A stretch of 64,000 bases of DNA from Gordonia otitidis NBRC 100426 (GTDB taxonomy: Bacteria > Actinomycetota > Actinomycetes > Mycobacteriales > Mycobacteriaceae), in assembly GCF_000248075.1 (NCBI RefSeq), contig NZ_BAFB01000182.1, positions 1 to 64,000 on the forward strand, given 5' to 3'. Positions 48,236 through 57,231 of this stretch are shown here, piece by piece; positions within the stretch are counted from its first letter, which is position 1, and the number at the start of each line of letters is the position of its first letter. The translations under genes and the position numbers were made by a program. The notes under the pieces were generated by a model. It ran no database searches. It was given only the letters and a program-made list of their open reading frames with translations, and was not told where the DNA came from.

Positions 48236-48273
48236 CGCTCCCGCTCACCTCATCCGGTGAGCGGGAGCGCTTT
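48236..48273 (+). terminator. Terminator after the aldo/keto reductase
   Basis: CGCTCCCGCTCACC (48236-48249) pairs perfectly with GGTGAGCGGGAGCG (48256-48269), loop TCATCC, then CTTTG. Confidence 0.85.
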
Positions 48274-48456
48274 GTGCGGTAGGTCGACCGCCGATCGCGC
48301 CGCGTGGACGTTGTGGCGGACCTCGCGGCTGCAACCTCCGTTGATCGGCCCGCGCGTGGGCTCAGGAGGCATCCGAGCAGAGGTCAAACGCCCGCCGATC
48401 AAGTATCAAACGCCCCGGCGATCGGGTCCTCGAACGTCGGCGCGCAGAATGACCTC

Positions 48457-49644
48457 ATGAAGATCTCGCACCGCGCGCAGCAGGTCGCTCCGTTCTACGC
48501 GATGGAGTTCGCGAGCAGGGCCGTCGCCGTCGAGTCGCGGGGGCGGCGCGTGATCCGACTCAACATCGGCGAACCCGACTTCGGTGCACCACCCGCGTTT
48601 CTCGCCGCGGCACGGGAGGTTACCGACGGTCGACCGCTGACCTACACGGGCGCGCTCGGCCTGCCGGAGTTGCGTGAGTCCATCGCCGATTTCTATCGTC
48701 ACCACTTCCGCGCTGACGGAGTCACCGCGGCGAACGTCGCGGTGACCTCCGGAGCGTCCGCAGCACTGCTCCTCGCATGCGCGACCCTGATCGACGAGGG
48801 CGACGACGTACTGATCGGCGATCCGTCGTACCCCTGCAATCGACAGTTCGCCCAGGCATTCGGCGCGCGCGTGCAACTGGTGCCCACCGGGGTTCCCGAA
48901 CGGTTCCAACTCACGGCTGACGCAGTCGACGCCGCGTGGAGCGATGACACCCGCGGCGTCATCGTGGCGTCGCCATCGAATCCGACCGGCACATCGCTGC
49001 GTCACGACGAGCTCACCGACCTGTGCCACCGTGTCTCCGCGCGCGGCGGATGGAGCATCGTCGACGAGATCTATCTGGGGTTGTCGGATCCCGGTGCCGA
49101 CGGCCGCCCGCCGCGCAGCGTCCTCGCCGATCAGTCACTGTCGTCGGACGTCGTTGTGGTCAACAGCTTTTCGAAGTACTTCGGCATGACCGGTTGGCGA
49201 CTCGGGTGGTGCATTCTGCCAGCGGACGTCGTCGACGCCGTCGAACGTCTCGCGCAGAACTTCTACGTGTGCCCGCCCACCCCTGCGCAGTTCGCCGCGC
49301 TGAGTTGCTTCACCCCCGAATCGCTTGCGGTGTGCGAGGACCGGCGGCGCCAGTTCGTTCAGCGGCGCCAGCTCGTCCTCGACGCGCTCACCCCGACGGC
49401 GCTGAAGATACCGGTGGCCCCCGACGGCGCGTTCTACGTCTACATCGATGTTTCCGAGACGGGACTCGACTCGTGGGAGTTCTGCGAGCGCGCACTCACA
49501 GAAGCACATGTAGCCCTCACTCCCGGAAAGGATTTCGGCATCGCGACAGCTGACCGTTATGTGCGGCTCTCCTATGCCGCGTCGACCGCCGACCTCACCG
49601 AAGGCCTGGACAGGATCGCACACTTCGTCGAAGGACTCGCATGA
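48457..49644 (+). CDS. Class I/II pyridoxal-phosphate aminotransferase
   Basis: 395 residues. The PLP lysine is in VNSFSKYFGMTGWRLGW; further fold-type I residues are seen in NIGEPDFGAPP, SGASAALLLA and SPSNPTGTSL. Similar to aspartate-type aminotransferases of mycobacteria. The substrate is not fixed by sequence. The ATG at 48457 is preferred over a long upstream frame because it begins MKISHRAQQVAPF, the usual family start. Its stop overlaps the next gene's start by four bases. Confidence 0.88.
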   Translation: MKISHRAQQVAPFYAMEFASRAVAVESRGRRVIRLNIGEPDFGAPPAFLAAAREVTDGRPLTYTGALGLPELRESIADFYRHHFRADGVTAANVAVTSGASAALLLACATLIDEGDDVLIGDPSYPCNRQFAQAFGARVQLVPTGVPERFQLTADAVDAAWSDDTRGVIVASPSNPTGTSLRHDELTDLCHRVSARGGWSIVDEIYLGLSDPGADGRPPRSVLADQSLSSDVVVVNSFSKYFGMTGWRLGWCILPADVVDAVERLAQNFYVCPPTPAQFAALSCFTPESLAVCEDRRRQFVQRRQLVLDALTPTALKIPVAPDGAFYVYIDVSETGLDSWEFCERALTEAHVALTPGKDFGIATADRYVRLSYAASTADLTEGLDRIAHFVEGLA

Positions 49645-50834
49645 GCATCAGTACGGCCACGATCACCGCGACCGTCGACGACCACCTCGACCACCTCGAT
49701 CTCGGACCGTCCGGACTCCCCGGGGTCATCGCCGGGGTCAGCACCACCGCCGAAACCCAATGCGTCGCAGCCCGTGGCGAGAAGTCGACGGGCACCGGTG
49801 AACCTATTGCGACCGACGCGATCTGCTCGATGTATTCGGTGACCAAGTCGCTGACGGCGACCGTCGCCGTCCAGCTCGTCGACGACGGCCTGCTCGACCT
49901 CGATGCCCCGGCCGCCGAGTACGAACCACGACTGCGCGACGTCGCGGTGCTCGCCGGCTTCGACGGCACGGGCACACCGATCCTACGGGCTCCGCGGACT
50001 GCGATCACGACCCGACAATTACTCACCCACACTTCAGGTTTCGGCTACACCTTCTTCGACGAGGACACATCGCGCGCAGCGAAGGCACTGTCGGTCCCCG
50101 ACGTCGCCACCGGGAGCATCGAATCGCTGCGTACACCGTTGGTGTTCGACCCCGGCAGCGCGTGGCTCTACGGCATCGGTCTCGACTGGGTCGGCCTGGT
50201 GATCGAGGCCATCGCGGGCACACGTCTGGGCACGGTGATGGGCGAACGCCTCCTCACCCCACTCGGTATGCGCGACACGACGTTCGCGCGTGACGAGGCG
50301 AAACTCGAGCGCGCGTCGACGATCCACGCGCGGATGCCCGACGGTTCGCTCAAGCCCCTGCGTCGGCCGACCGCGCCCGATACCCCGGCCGTCGACCTCG
50401 GCGGACAGGGGTTGTACTCCACCGTCGGCGATCTTCTGACGTTCCTGCGCATGTGGCTCGCCGATGGCCGCTCCGACGACGGCGAGCAGATCCTGCACCC
50501 CGACACCGTGCGCTCCGCGACCCGCAACCAGCTACGTTCCGGTGCCGTCACCGCGCTGCCCGGCGTCGACCCACGCCGAACCCACAGCATGGAGTTCTTC
50601 CCCGGCATCGCCAAGGGTTGGTCGCTGGTCGGGATGACCAACGAGCAGGATGCGCCGACCGGGCGATCCGCGGGCAGCTTCGGCTGGGCCGGGCTCGCCA
50701 ACATCTACTTCTGGGCGGATCGTCGGGCGGGAATCGCGGGCGTGTGGGCCACGCAGTTGTTCCCGTTCGGGGATCCGGCGGCGTTGTCGGCGTATCTGCA
50801 GTTCGAGAAGGCGGTGTACGACTCGTTGCGCTGA
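49641..50834 (+). CDS. Serine hydrolase of the beta-lactamase (class C/EstB) superfamily
   Basis: 397 residues. The active-site SVTK (Ser66, Lys69) is the SxxK motif; the Tyr of the second motif is in WLYGIGLDW, and the third motif region is around AGSFGWAGL. No signal peptide, so it is cytoplasmic, more like an esterase or amidase than a lactamase. The start overlaps the aminotransferase stop (ATGA). The last 19 bases of the gene, including the stop codon, are repeated immediately downstream. Confidence 0.88.
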   Translation: MSISTATITATVDDHLDHLDLGPSGLPGVIAGVSTTAETQCVAARGEKSTGTGEPIATDAICSMYSVTKSLTATVAVQLVDDGLLDLDAPAAEYEPRLRDVAVLAGFDGTGTPILRAPRTAITTRQLLTHTSGFGYTFFDEDTSRAAKALSVPDVATGSIESLRTPLVFDPGSAWLYGIGLDWVGLVIEAIAGTRLGTVMGERLLTPLGMRDTTFARDEAKLERASTIHARMPDGSLKPLRRPTAPDTPAVDLGGQGLYSTVGDLLTFLRMWLADGRSDDGEQILHPDTVRSATRNQLRSGAVTALPGVDPRRTHSMEFFPGIAKGWSLVGMTNEQDAPTGRSAGSFGWAGLANIYFWADRRAGIAGVWATQLFPFGDPAALSAYLQFEKAVYDSLR

Positions 50835-50853
50835 GTACGACTCATTGCGCTGA
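50816..50853. repeat. 19-bp tandem duplication over a stop codon
   Basis: GTACGACTCGTTGCGCTGA is followed at once by GTACGACTCATTGCGCTGA (one mismatch). The TGA stop at 50832-50834 ends the first copy; the second copy repeats the last codons and the stop outside the gene. Confidence 0.93.
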
Positions 50854-51241
50854 ACCCAGCGGCCGTCGACGTGCCGTGGCCGCACGGCTCATCCGACCGA
50901 TCTCACCCATCGCACACGCTCCGACGGCACCGTCTCGAGCACCGTGGTGTCGAATCCGCGACCGGCGGAAACGGAATTCGGGCACCCCACCCGAGTCACG
51001 ACTACCGCTCACGTCCTCCGTCTACCAGCCCGCGAGTCCGTCGGTGGTGGTCAACGCCTGATACACATCCTGTGTAGTGGCGCCGTCGATGCCGACTCTG
51101 TGCGGGATGTCGCTTATCGGGCACTCCCTGTCTCGTGTGAAGGTGTCGTGATGTCGTTCGGAAGGCGTCGTGAAGGATCGAGACCTGAGAGCGAGGTCGT
51201 CTCACTGCGCCGAAGCGGGTGCACGGGCTACGGTCGAAGAC
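50854..51241. promoter_or_regulatory. 388-nt gap before the class II aldolase gene
   Basis: No gene is supported. A perfect 15-bp palindrome TACACA-TCC-TGTGTA (51062-51076) lies about 165 bp before the aldolase gene and could be an operator. TACGGT at 51229-51234 is a candidate -10 element seven bases before the aldolase GTG. Confidence 0.4.
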
Positions 51242-51898
51242 GTGGACATCGTCGATCAGCGGGTACCCCTGTGCGTCGCCGCGCATCACCTGGCGGCGGC
51301 AGGCAAGTCGCTGAGCACTGGCGGAAACCTGTCGGTGCGCGTCGGCGATCACGTTCTGGTCACCCCGTCCGGTGCCCGACTCGACTCCGTACAGCCCGGT
51401 CAGTTGGTCGTCGTCGACATGAACGGCACTGTCGTCGTGGAGACCCGCTACCGCCCGACCGCCGAGCTGCAGTTCCACCTCGACCTGTACCGGTCGACGT
51501 CGGCGTCGGCGATCGCTCACGCACACCCGCTCGCGTCGGTAGCGGTGTCGGCGATCACCGAGGTCCTCCCGCCCATCCACTACGACGCCGCGATGGTCGG
51601 CGGCTCGGTCAGGGTCGCACCCTATGCGGTGTTCGGCAGTCCAGAATTGAGCAAGTACGTCGTCGACGCGCTGTTTGAACGCACCGCCGCACTCATGCGA
51701 AACCACGGCTCGGTCGCCATCGGCGGCAACATCGAGACCGCATGCGAGCACCTCGGCGTCGTCGAATGGCTCAGCGAGGTCTACCTCAAGGCCGTCAGCG
51801 CCGGCGCGCCCGCTGTCCTCGGCGACGAGCACCTCACCGAGGTCGTCGCCACCGCCGCGCGCCGGGCCTACCGCCCCTACCCCGGCCACGATCGCTGA
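51242..51898 (+). CDS. Class II aldolase/adducin-family protein (L-fuculose-phosphate aldolase-like)
   Basis: 218 residues from the GTG at 51242, the size of FucA-type enzymes; an upstream in-frame GTG at 51170 adds 24 residues without family look. The zinc ligands are HAHP in the AIAHAHPLASVAVS segment and a third His in MRNHGSVAIG. It cleaves a sugar phosphate to dihydroxyacetone phosphate or glycolaldehyde products. The -10-like TACGGT directly before the start points to a leaderless transcript. It precedes the catabolic operons. Confidence 0.85.
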   Translation: MDIVDQRVPLCVAAHHLAAAGKSLSTGGNLSVRVGDHVLVTPSGARLDSVQPGQLVVVDMNGTVVVETRYRPTAELQFHLDLYRSTSASAIAHAHPLASVAVSAITEVLPPIHYDAAMVGGSVRVAPYAVFGSPELSKYVVDALFERTAALMRNHGSVAIGGNIETACEHLGVVEWLSEVYLKAVSAGAPAVLGDEHLTEVVATAARRAYRPYPGHDR

Positions 51899-51945
51899 CC
51901 CTGCGAGCTTCGGCGGCACCCGTTCGATCTCGAGTCGGCACGCTA

Positions 51946-51962
51946 CATCGGTTCAATAGATG
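51946..51962. promoter_or_regulatory. Candidate LysR box 1 (operon FMO-ridA-DUF1028-M20-aspA)
   Basis: CATCGGTTCAATAGATG, an ATC-N9-GAT (T-N11-A) LysR-type box, 89 bp before the monooxygenase start. The outer bases extend it to TACATC-N9-GATGTA. It matches boxes 2 and 3. Confidence 0.65.
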
Positions 51963-52050
51963 TAATACCTCTGTTATGCCCGCTGTACAGATGCAGTCGA
52001 CGCGGCGATCATTGACTGGACGGCAGACGAACCGAACAGCGGAGGTAGAG

Positions 52051-53394
52051 ATGGTCGGCAACACCACGACGACACAGGTCGAGGTTCTCATCGTGGGTGC
52101 GGGCCAGGCAGGCATCGCGATGAGCGAGCACCTCAGCGCTCAGGGCATCGGTCATCTCGTGGTCGAACGCGACCGCGTCGCGGAGCGATGGCGCACCTGG
52201 CGTTGGGACTCACTCGTGGCTAACGGCCCGGCGTGGCACGACCGGTTCCCCGGAATGCAGTTCGCGGTCGATCCCGACGCCTTCGCGACGAAGGACCAGG
52301 TCGCCGACTACCTGAACGCCTATGCGCAGCAGATCGGTGCACCCATCCGGACCGGTGTGGAAGTAACGTCGGTTCGCAAGAAGCAGGGCGACAACGGTTT
52401 TCACGTCGAGACGTCCGACGGACCGATCGAGGCGGGGTTCGTGGTGGCAGCCACCGGCGCATTCCAGACACCTGTCATCCCCGACGTCGTGCCGCGCGAG
52501 GCGCCCCTGCATCAGATCCACTCGAGCGACTACCACAATCCCGAAGAACTGCCTGACGGCGGCGTCCTCGTGATCGGCGCCGGATCGTCCGGCGTACAGA
52601 TCGCAGCCGAACTCCGCGCCTCCGGTCGCCCGACCCATCTCGCCGTCGGCCCGCACGATCGACCTCCGCGCAGCTATCGTGGCCGCGACTTCTGTTGGTG
52701 GCTGGGTGTTCTCGGAAAATGGGACGCTGCCGCACCGCCCGTCGGGGCAGAGCACGTGACCATCGCCGTCAGCGGTGCAGGCGGCGGGCACACCGTCGAC
52801 TTCCGTGACCTCGCGGCGAGCGGCATCACCCTGCTCGGCCGCGCAGAACACTTCGACGGCACGACGATGACCTTCGCACCGGACCTGCGCACGAACATCG
52901 AGAACGGCGATGCAAGCTACCTTGCGATGCTGCGCGAAGCCGACGACTACATCGCCCGCAACGGACTCGACCTGCCCGCCGAACCGCAAGCGCATCAACT
53001 CGGGCCACTCCCCGACTGTGTCACGGACCCGATCTCCCATCTCGACCTCGCCGCGGCCGGGATCACGACCATCGTGTGGGCCACCGGGTTCGCCTACGAC
53101 TACAGCTGGCTCCGCGTCGACGCATTCGACGACCGGGGCAGGCCGATCCACCAGCGCGGCGTCTCCCCCGAATCCGGCGTGTACTTCCTCGGGTTGCCGT
53201 GGTTGTCGCGGCGTGGATCGAGCTTCATCTGGGGCGTGTGGCACGACGCCAAGTACCTGGCCGACCAGATCGCCATCCAGCGCGGCTATCTGGCCTACCG
53301 CCCGGATCGTCACCAGGAGAGCATCCCGGCACCGACACAGACATCGGCACAGCACAACGACTCCGATGCTCTTGCCACACAAGCAATGTCCTGA
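52051..53394 (+). CDS. FAD/NAD(P)-dependent monooxygenase or oxidoreductase
   Basis: 447 residues. Two dinucleotide folds, EVLIVGAGQAGIAMSEHL (start) and VLVIGAGSSGVQIAAEL (about 173), define a CzcO/FMO-like flavoprotein monooxygenase. The ATG at 52051 has the ribosome-binding site GGAGG eight bases upstream. First gene of an operon with RidA, DUF1028, an M20 hydrolase and aspartase. It could hydroxylate a nitrogen heterocycle such as imidazole acetate; that is an inference from the pathway, not from the sequence. Confidence 0.85.
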   Translation: MVGNTTTTQVEVLIVGAGQAGIAMSEHLSAQGIGHLVVERDRVAERWRTWRWDSLVANGPAWHDRFPGMQFAVDPDAFATKDQVADYLNAYAQQIGAPIRTGVEVTSVRKKQGDNGFHVETSDGPIEAGFVVAATGAFQTPVIPDVVPREAPLHQIHSSDYHNPEELPDGGVLVIGAGSSGVQIAAELRASGRPTHLAVGPHDRPPRSYRGRDFCWWLGVLGKWDAAAPPVGAEHVTIAVSGAGGGHTVDFRDLAASGITLLGRAEHFDGTTMTFAPDLRTNIENGDASYLAMLREADDYIARNGLDLPAEPQAHQLGPLPDCVTDPISHLDLAAAGITTIVWATGFAYDYSWLRVDAFDDRGRPIHQRGVSPESGVYFLGLPWLSRRGSSFIWGVWHDAKYLADQIAIQRGYLAYRPDRHQESIPAPTQTSAQHNDSDALATQAMS

Positions 53395-53430
53395 CCCGGT
53401 CCACCCATCTCAGCAGGAGGAGCATCCCGT

Positions 53431-53883
53431 ATGAGCGCAGCAGTCAGCCCTGACGTCACACACACCCGCATCCGACCCTTCAACACCCGTGACACCTACC
53501 CGGAGCAGAATCTCGACAACGACCTGTGCCAGGCCGTCGTCGCGGGCGGCGTGGTCTATCTGCGCGGTCAGATCGGGCAGGACCTCGACACCCGCGAGTC
53601 GGTCGGCATCGGCGACGTCGAGGCGCAGGCAGAGAAGGCGATGAGCAACATCGCCATGCTCCTCGACGAGGCGGGCAGTTCTCTGCGCGACATCGTCAAG
53701 GTCACCGTCTACCTCACCGACATCCGCTACCGCGAGACGGTCTATCGCGTGATGGGCCGGTGGCTCAAGGGCGTGTACCCGGTCTCGACCGGTCTCGTCG
53801 TCGACGCGCTTGCACGGCCGGAATGGCTCGTCGAGATCGACGCAACCGCCGTACTCAGCGAACAGGCGGGCGCAGAGCGATGA
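53431..53883 (+). CDS. RidA/YjgF/Rid-family enamine/imine deaminase
   Basis: 150 residues. Rid-type trimer-forming fold with conserved GGVVYLRGQIGQDL, DIVKVTVYLTDIRYRE and GLVVDALARPEWLVEIDATAV. RidA proteins hydrolyse reactive enamines/imines formed by amine-releasing enzymes. GGAGG lies eight to ten bases upstream. Its stop codon overlaps the start of the DUF1028 gene by four bases. Confidence 0.93.
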   Translation: MSAAVSPDVTHTRIRPFNTRDTYPEQNLDNDLCQAVVAGGVVYLRGQIGQDLDTRESVGIGDVEAQAEKAMSNIAMLLDEAGSSLRDIVKVTVYLTDIRYRETVYRVMGRWLKGVYPVSTGLVVDALARPEWLVEIDATAVLSEQAGAER

Positions 53884-54554
53884 CGATGTCCCTCGTCGCC
53901 CGCGACGCGGAGAGCGGCGCGTTCGGCATCGTCGTGTGTTCGTCGAGCCCCGCGGTTGCCGCTCGCTGCGCCCACGTACGCCCGGGTGTGGGTGTCGTCG
54001 CCTCACAGAATGTCACCAACCCGGCACTCGGCCCCGCGGTCCTCGACGGTCTGGCCGACGGACTCGGCGCCGAGAAGGCACTCGCCACAGCACTGTCGGA
54101 AGAGTCGCACGCCGAGTACCGCCAGGTCACCGTGGTGGACGCCAACGGGGCGACAGCGCTGCATTCGGGACCTCGTAGTCTCGGCATTTACGGCGGCCTC
54201 GAGGGCGATCAGGCCGTTGCAGCGGGAAACATGCTCGCCGACGTCGCGGTGCTCGACGCTCTGATGTCCGGTTATGCACAGAGCACGGCGGATGCTCTCG
54301 AGCGGCGATTGCTCGACGGGCTCCGCACCGCGCTGGAGGCGGGAGGCGAGGAGGGGCCGGTACATTCGGCGGGCCTCGTCGTCGTCGAGGACGTTGCGTG
54401 GCCGGTGACGGATCTGCGTGTCGACTTCGCCGACGACCCGCTCGCCGATCTCAGCGCGCTGTGGGATATCTGGCGTCCGCAGAAGAACGATTATCGCGTG
54501 CGCGGTGTCGACCCGACCCGCGCTCCCTCCTACGGGGTTCCGGGGGACCTGTGA
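53880..54554 (+). CDS. DUF1028 Ntn-hydrolase-like protein
   Basis: 224 residues, MTMSLVARDAESGAFGIVVC at the start, then ARPGV-type GVGVVASQNVTNPALG and GIYGGLEGDQAVAAGNML. DUF1028 proteins have an Ntn-hydrolase-like fold and are of unknown activity; they often sit beside RidA and M20 hydrolases in catabolic clusters. The stop overlaps the GTG of the next gene (GTGA). Strict co-translation with its neighbours suggests a shared pathway step. Confidence 0.88.
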   Translation: MTMSLVARDAESGAFGIVVCSSSPAVAARCAHVRPGVGVVASQNVTNPALGPAVLDGLADGLGAEKALATALSEESHAEYRQVTVVDANGATALHSGPRSLGIYGGLEGDQAVAAGNMLADVAVLDALMSGYAQSTADALERRLLDGLRTALEAGGEEGPVHSAGLVVVEDVAWPVTDLRVDFADDPLADLSALWDIWRPQKNDYRVRGVDPTRAPSYGVPGDL

Positions 54555-55804
54555 GCACCGTCGACGACGCACTGCGTACCAGGACAGACAGATCGCACGC
54601 CGACCTGATCGCGCTCTCCCACGATCTGCACGCGCACCCCGAAACCGCCTGGGAGGAAACCTATTCGGCCGCGCGGGTCGCCGGCGCGCTCGCCGACTCC
54701 GGTTTCACTGTCGCAGAAAGCTGGTGTGGACTCGACACCGCGTTCACCGCGAGCATCGGCAACGGCGACCTGCACATCGCCCTTTGCGCCGAATACGACG
54801 CCCTGCCGGGCCTCGGCCACGCGTGCGGGCACAACCTGATCTCCGCGATCACGGTCGGCGCAGCACATGCACTGGCTCCACTGGTCGACGATCTCGGAGT
54901 CACGTTGACCGTCATCGGCACCCCTGCCGAAGAAGGCGGCGGCGGCAAGATCGAACTGCTGGAGCGGGGCGGGTTCGACGGTCAGCACGCCGCCGCGATG
55001 GTCCATCCCGGCCCGGCCGACGTTGCCCGTGCGCGACCTTTCGCTGTGTCGCACAGCCACATCGACTACCGCGGAAAGTCGGCGCACGCCGCGGCATACC
55101 CCGAGCGCGGCGTGAACGCCGCGGACGCCTTCACCATCGCACAGGTGGCCATCGGGCTGCTGCGGCAACAACTCCCGTCCTCCGTTCGCGTGCACGGCAT
55201 GATGACGCGCGGTGGCGAGGCCCCCAATTCCATCGCCGAACACACCGAGGGACGCTGGTACGTACGCGCCGAGACGCTGGCCGAACTCGCCGAGGTCGAA
55301 CCCCGCGTCATGCGGTGCTTCGAGGCTGGAGCACTCGCCAGCGGAGCGTCGCTGACGGTGACCCCCGAATCCAAGCCGTACGCCGAGTTCCGCACCGACG
55401 AGGAGCTTCTCGGCTGCTACGAACGGCGCGCTCTCGCCGCTGGACGTCGATTCGGCTCCGGCCCCGACGCCACCATGGCGCGCGCGTCGACCGATATGGG
55501 CAACGTCTCGCAGGTTCTTCCCTCGATACACCCCTACATCGGGATCGATTCGCTTCCCGCAGTCAATCATCAGCCCGAATTCGCAGCCGCGACGCTCACC
55601 GCCGCGGCCGAGGCCGCCATCGCTCAGGGTGCTCTGGCGCTCGCGGGCACAGTGGTCGATGCCGCACAGGTCGACTCGATCCGCACGCGGCTGATGACGC
55701 AAGGGACATTGAGCACGCAGGATGCAGAGCTCTCAGACGGCACGGAGTATCCGGGGATCGCCGTGCGCGCGGGCCGCACAGCACGATTCGAGTCCGACAC
55801 ATGA
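54551..55804 (+). CDS. M20-family amidohydrolase/metallopeptidase
   Basis: 417 residues from the GTG at 54551 (GGGGG upstream). Metal ligands are visible in ALPGLGHACGHN (Cys92-Gly-His94) and GTPAEEGGGG (Glu127/128); an insertion with the dimerisation domain follows. The family removes acyl, carbamoyl or formyl groups from amino acids or cleaves p-aminobenzoyl-glutamate-like amides. A longer upstream frame runs through the previous gene but lacks a suitable start. Ends with an ATGA overlap onto aspA. Confidence 0.9.
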   Translation: MSTVDDALRTRTDRSHADLIALSHDLHAHPETAWEETYSAARVAGALADSGFTVAESWCGLDTAFTASIGNGDLHIALCAEYDALPGLGHACGHNLISAITVGAAHALAPLVDDLGVTLTVIGTPAEEGGGGKIELLERGGFDGQHAAAMVHPGPADVARARPFAVSHSHIDYRGKSAHAAAYPERGVNAADAFTIAQVAIGLLRQQLPSSVRVHGMMTRGGEAPNSIAEHTEGRWYVRAETLAELAEVEPRVMRCFEAGALASGASLTVTPESKPYAEFRTDEELLGCYERRALAAGRRFGSGPDATMARASTDMGNVSQVLPSIHPYIGIDSLPAVNHQPEFAAATLTAAAEAAIAQGALALAGTVVDAAQVDSIRTRLMTQGTLSTQDAELSDGTEYPGIAVRAGRTARFESDT

Positions 55805-57219
55805 TCGCTGACGGCCGCGATGCTGTGCGCATCGAACACGACCTGCTCGGCGACCGCGAGGTACCCGCCGATGCGTACTACGGCGTGCACACCGTCCGGG
55901 CGATCGAGAATTTCCCCATCAGTTCCGTACCGATATCGACCCACGCCGACCTCGTAGTCGCGCTCGCGGCGGTGAAACAGGCTGCCGCAGAGACGAACCG
56001 GGCGCTCGGAACTCTCGATCCGAGGATTGCCGACGCCATCGTCGCGGCATGTGCCGAGATCCGTTGCGGAGCACTGCACGAGCAGTTCGTCGTCGACCAG
56101 ATCCAGGGTGGGGCCGGGACATCGACGAACATGAACGCCAACGAGGTGATCGCGAACAGGGCGCTCGAACTGCTCGGCCACTCCCGCGGCGAGTACCAGG
56201 TGGTACATCCGCTCGAGCATGTGAACCTCGGTCAGAGCACCAATGACGTCTATCCGACAGCGGTGAAGGTCGCGCTCGGCGCCGCTGCAAGCGACCTGTC
56301 GGCTGCGCTGCGCGCGCTCGCCACCGAGTGCTCGGAGAAATCCCTCGAGTTCGGCGGAATACTCAAACTCGGTCGCACGCAACTCCAGGACGCGGTGCCG
56401 ATGACGCTCGGTCAGGAGTTCGGTGCGTTCGCGGTCACGATCGGCGAGGACGCCGACCGGATCGACGAGGCCATCAGCCTCATCGCCGAGATCAACCTGG
56501 GCGGCACCGCGATCGGCACCGGACTCAACACCCATCCGGCATACGCTGCGGGTGCGTGCGAACGTCTGCGACGCATCACCGGTCTGCCGTTGACCACCGC
56601 GGGCGACCTCGTCGAAGCGACGTCCGACGTGGGATCCTTCGTGCAACTGTCGGGCGTCACCAAACGCGCCGCCGTCAAGCTGTCGAAGATCTGCAATGAC
56701 CTGCGTCTGCTGTCGTCTGGTCCACGAGCGGGTTTCGGCGAGATCGTGCTACCGCCGGTGCAGGCCGGATCGAGCATCATGCCGGGCAAGGTCAATCCGG
56801 TCATCCCCGAGGTTGTCAACCAGGTCGCTTTCGAGGTGATCGGCAACGACCTCACCGTCACACTCGCCGCCGAGGCAGGACAGTTGCAGCTCAACGCATT
56901 CGAGCCCGTCATCGCCCGCGCGCTGCTGTCGTCTCTGACGCACCTGAGCGCCGCGGTGCGCGTCCTCGGTGAGCGGTGTATCCGCGGGATATCGGCTCGC
57001 GAGGAACGCATGCGTGATGCGGTGTTCACCTCCGCGAGTATCGCGACAGCCCTGAACCCGGTCCTCGGCTACGAGGCCACCACAGCACTTGTCGCCGAGG
57101 CGATCGCCACAGGCTCGTCGATCCCCGACCTCGTCCGACGTTCGGCTCTACTCGACGACGACGCACTCGAGCGGGCGTTACACCCCGACAACCTGTGTCG
57201 ACCGCGCACGGTCGAGTAG
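55801..57219 (+). CDS. aspA: Aspartate ammonia-lyase (fumarase/aspartase superfamily)
   Basis: 472 residues from the ATG at 55801. The signature GSSIMPGKVNP and the catalytic-Ser loop, GGAGTSTNMNANEV, GQSTNDVYPT and LGRTQLQDAVP place it with class II aspartases: L-aspartate to fumarate and ammonia. (Fumarase C has a similar GSSIMPGKVNP, but the overall fit is to AspA.) It is last in the operon and would feed aspartate from a catabolic route into the TCA cycle. Start overlaps the M20 stop. Confidence 0.9.
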   Translation: MIADGRDAVRIEHDLLGDREVPADAYYGVHTVRAIENFPISSVPISTHADLVVALAAVKQAAAETNRALGTLDPRIADAIVAACAEIRCGALHEQFVVDQIQGGAGTSTNMNANEVIANRALELLGHSRGEYQVVHPLEHVNLGQSTNDVYPTAVKVALGAAASDLSAALRALATECSEKSLEFGGILKLGRTQLQDAVPMTLGQEFGAFAVTIGEDADRIDEAISLIAEINLGGTAIGTGLNTHPAYAAGACERLRRITGLPLTTAGDLVEATSDVGSFVQLSGVTKRAAVKLSKICNDLRLLSSGPRAGFGEIVLPPVQAGSSIMPGKVNPVIPEVVNQVAFEVIGNDLTVTLAAEAGQLQLNAFEPVIARALLSSLTHLSAAVRVLGERCIRGISAREERMRDAVFTSASIATALNPVLGYEATTALVAEAIATGSSIPDLVRRSALLDDDALERALHPDNLCRPRTVE

Positions 57220-57231
57220 CCGACGTCGCGG

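Noticed and set aside
54418-57219. 933-codon frame spanning M20 and aspA
   Set aside because: The first part is an out-of-frame shadow of the M20 gene; only the part from 55801 resembles a protein family (aspartase).
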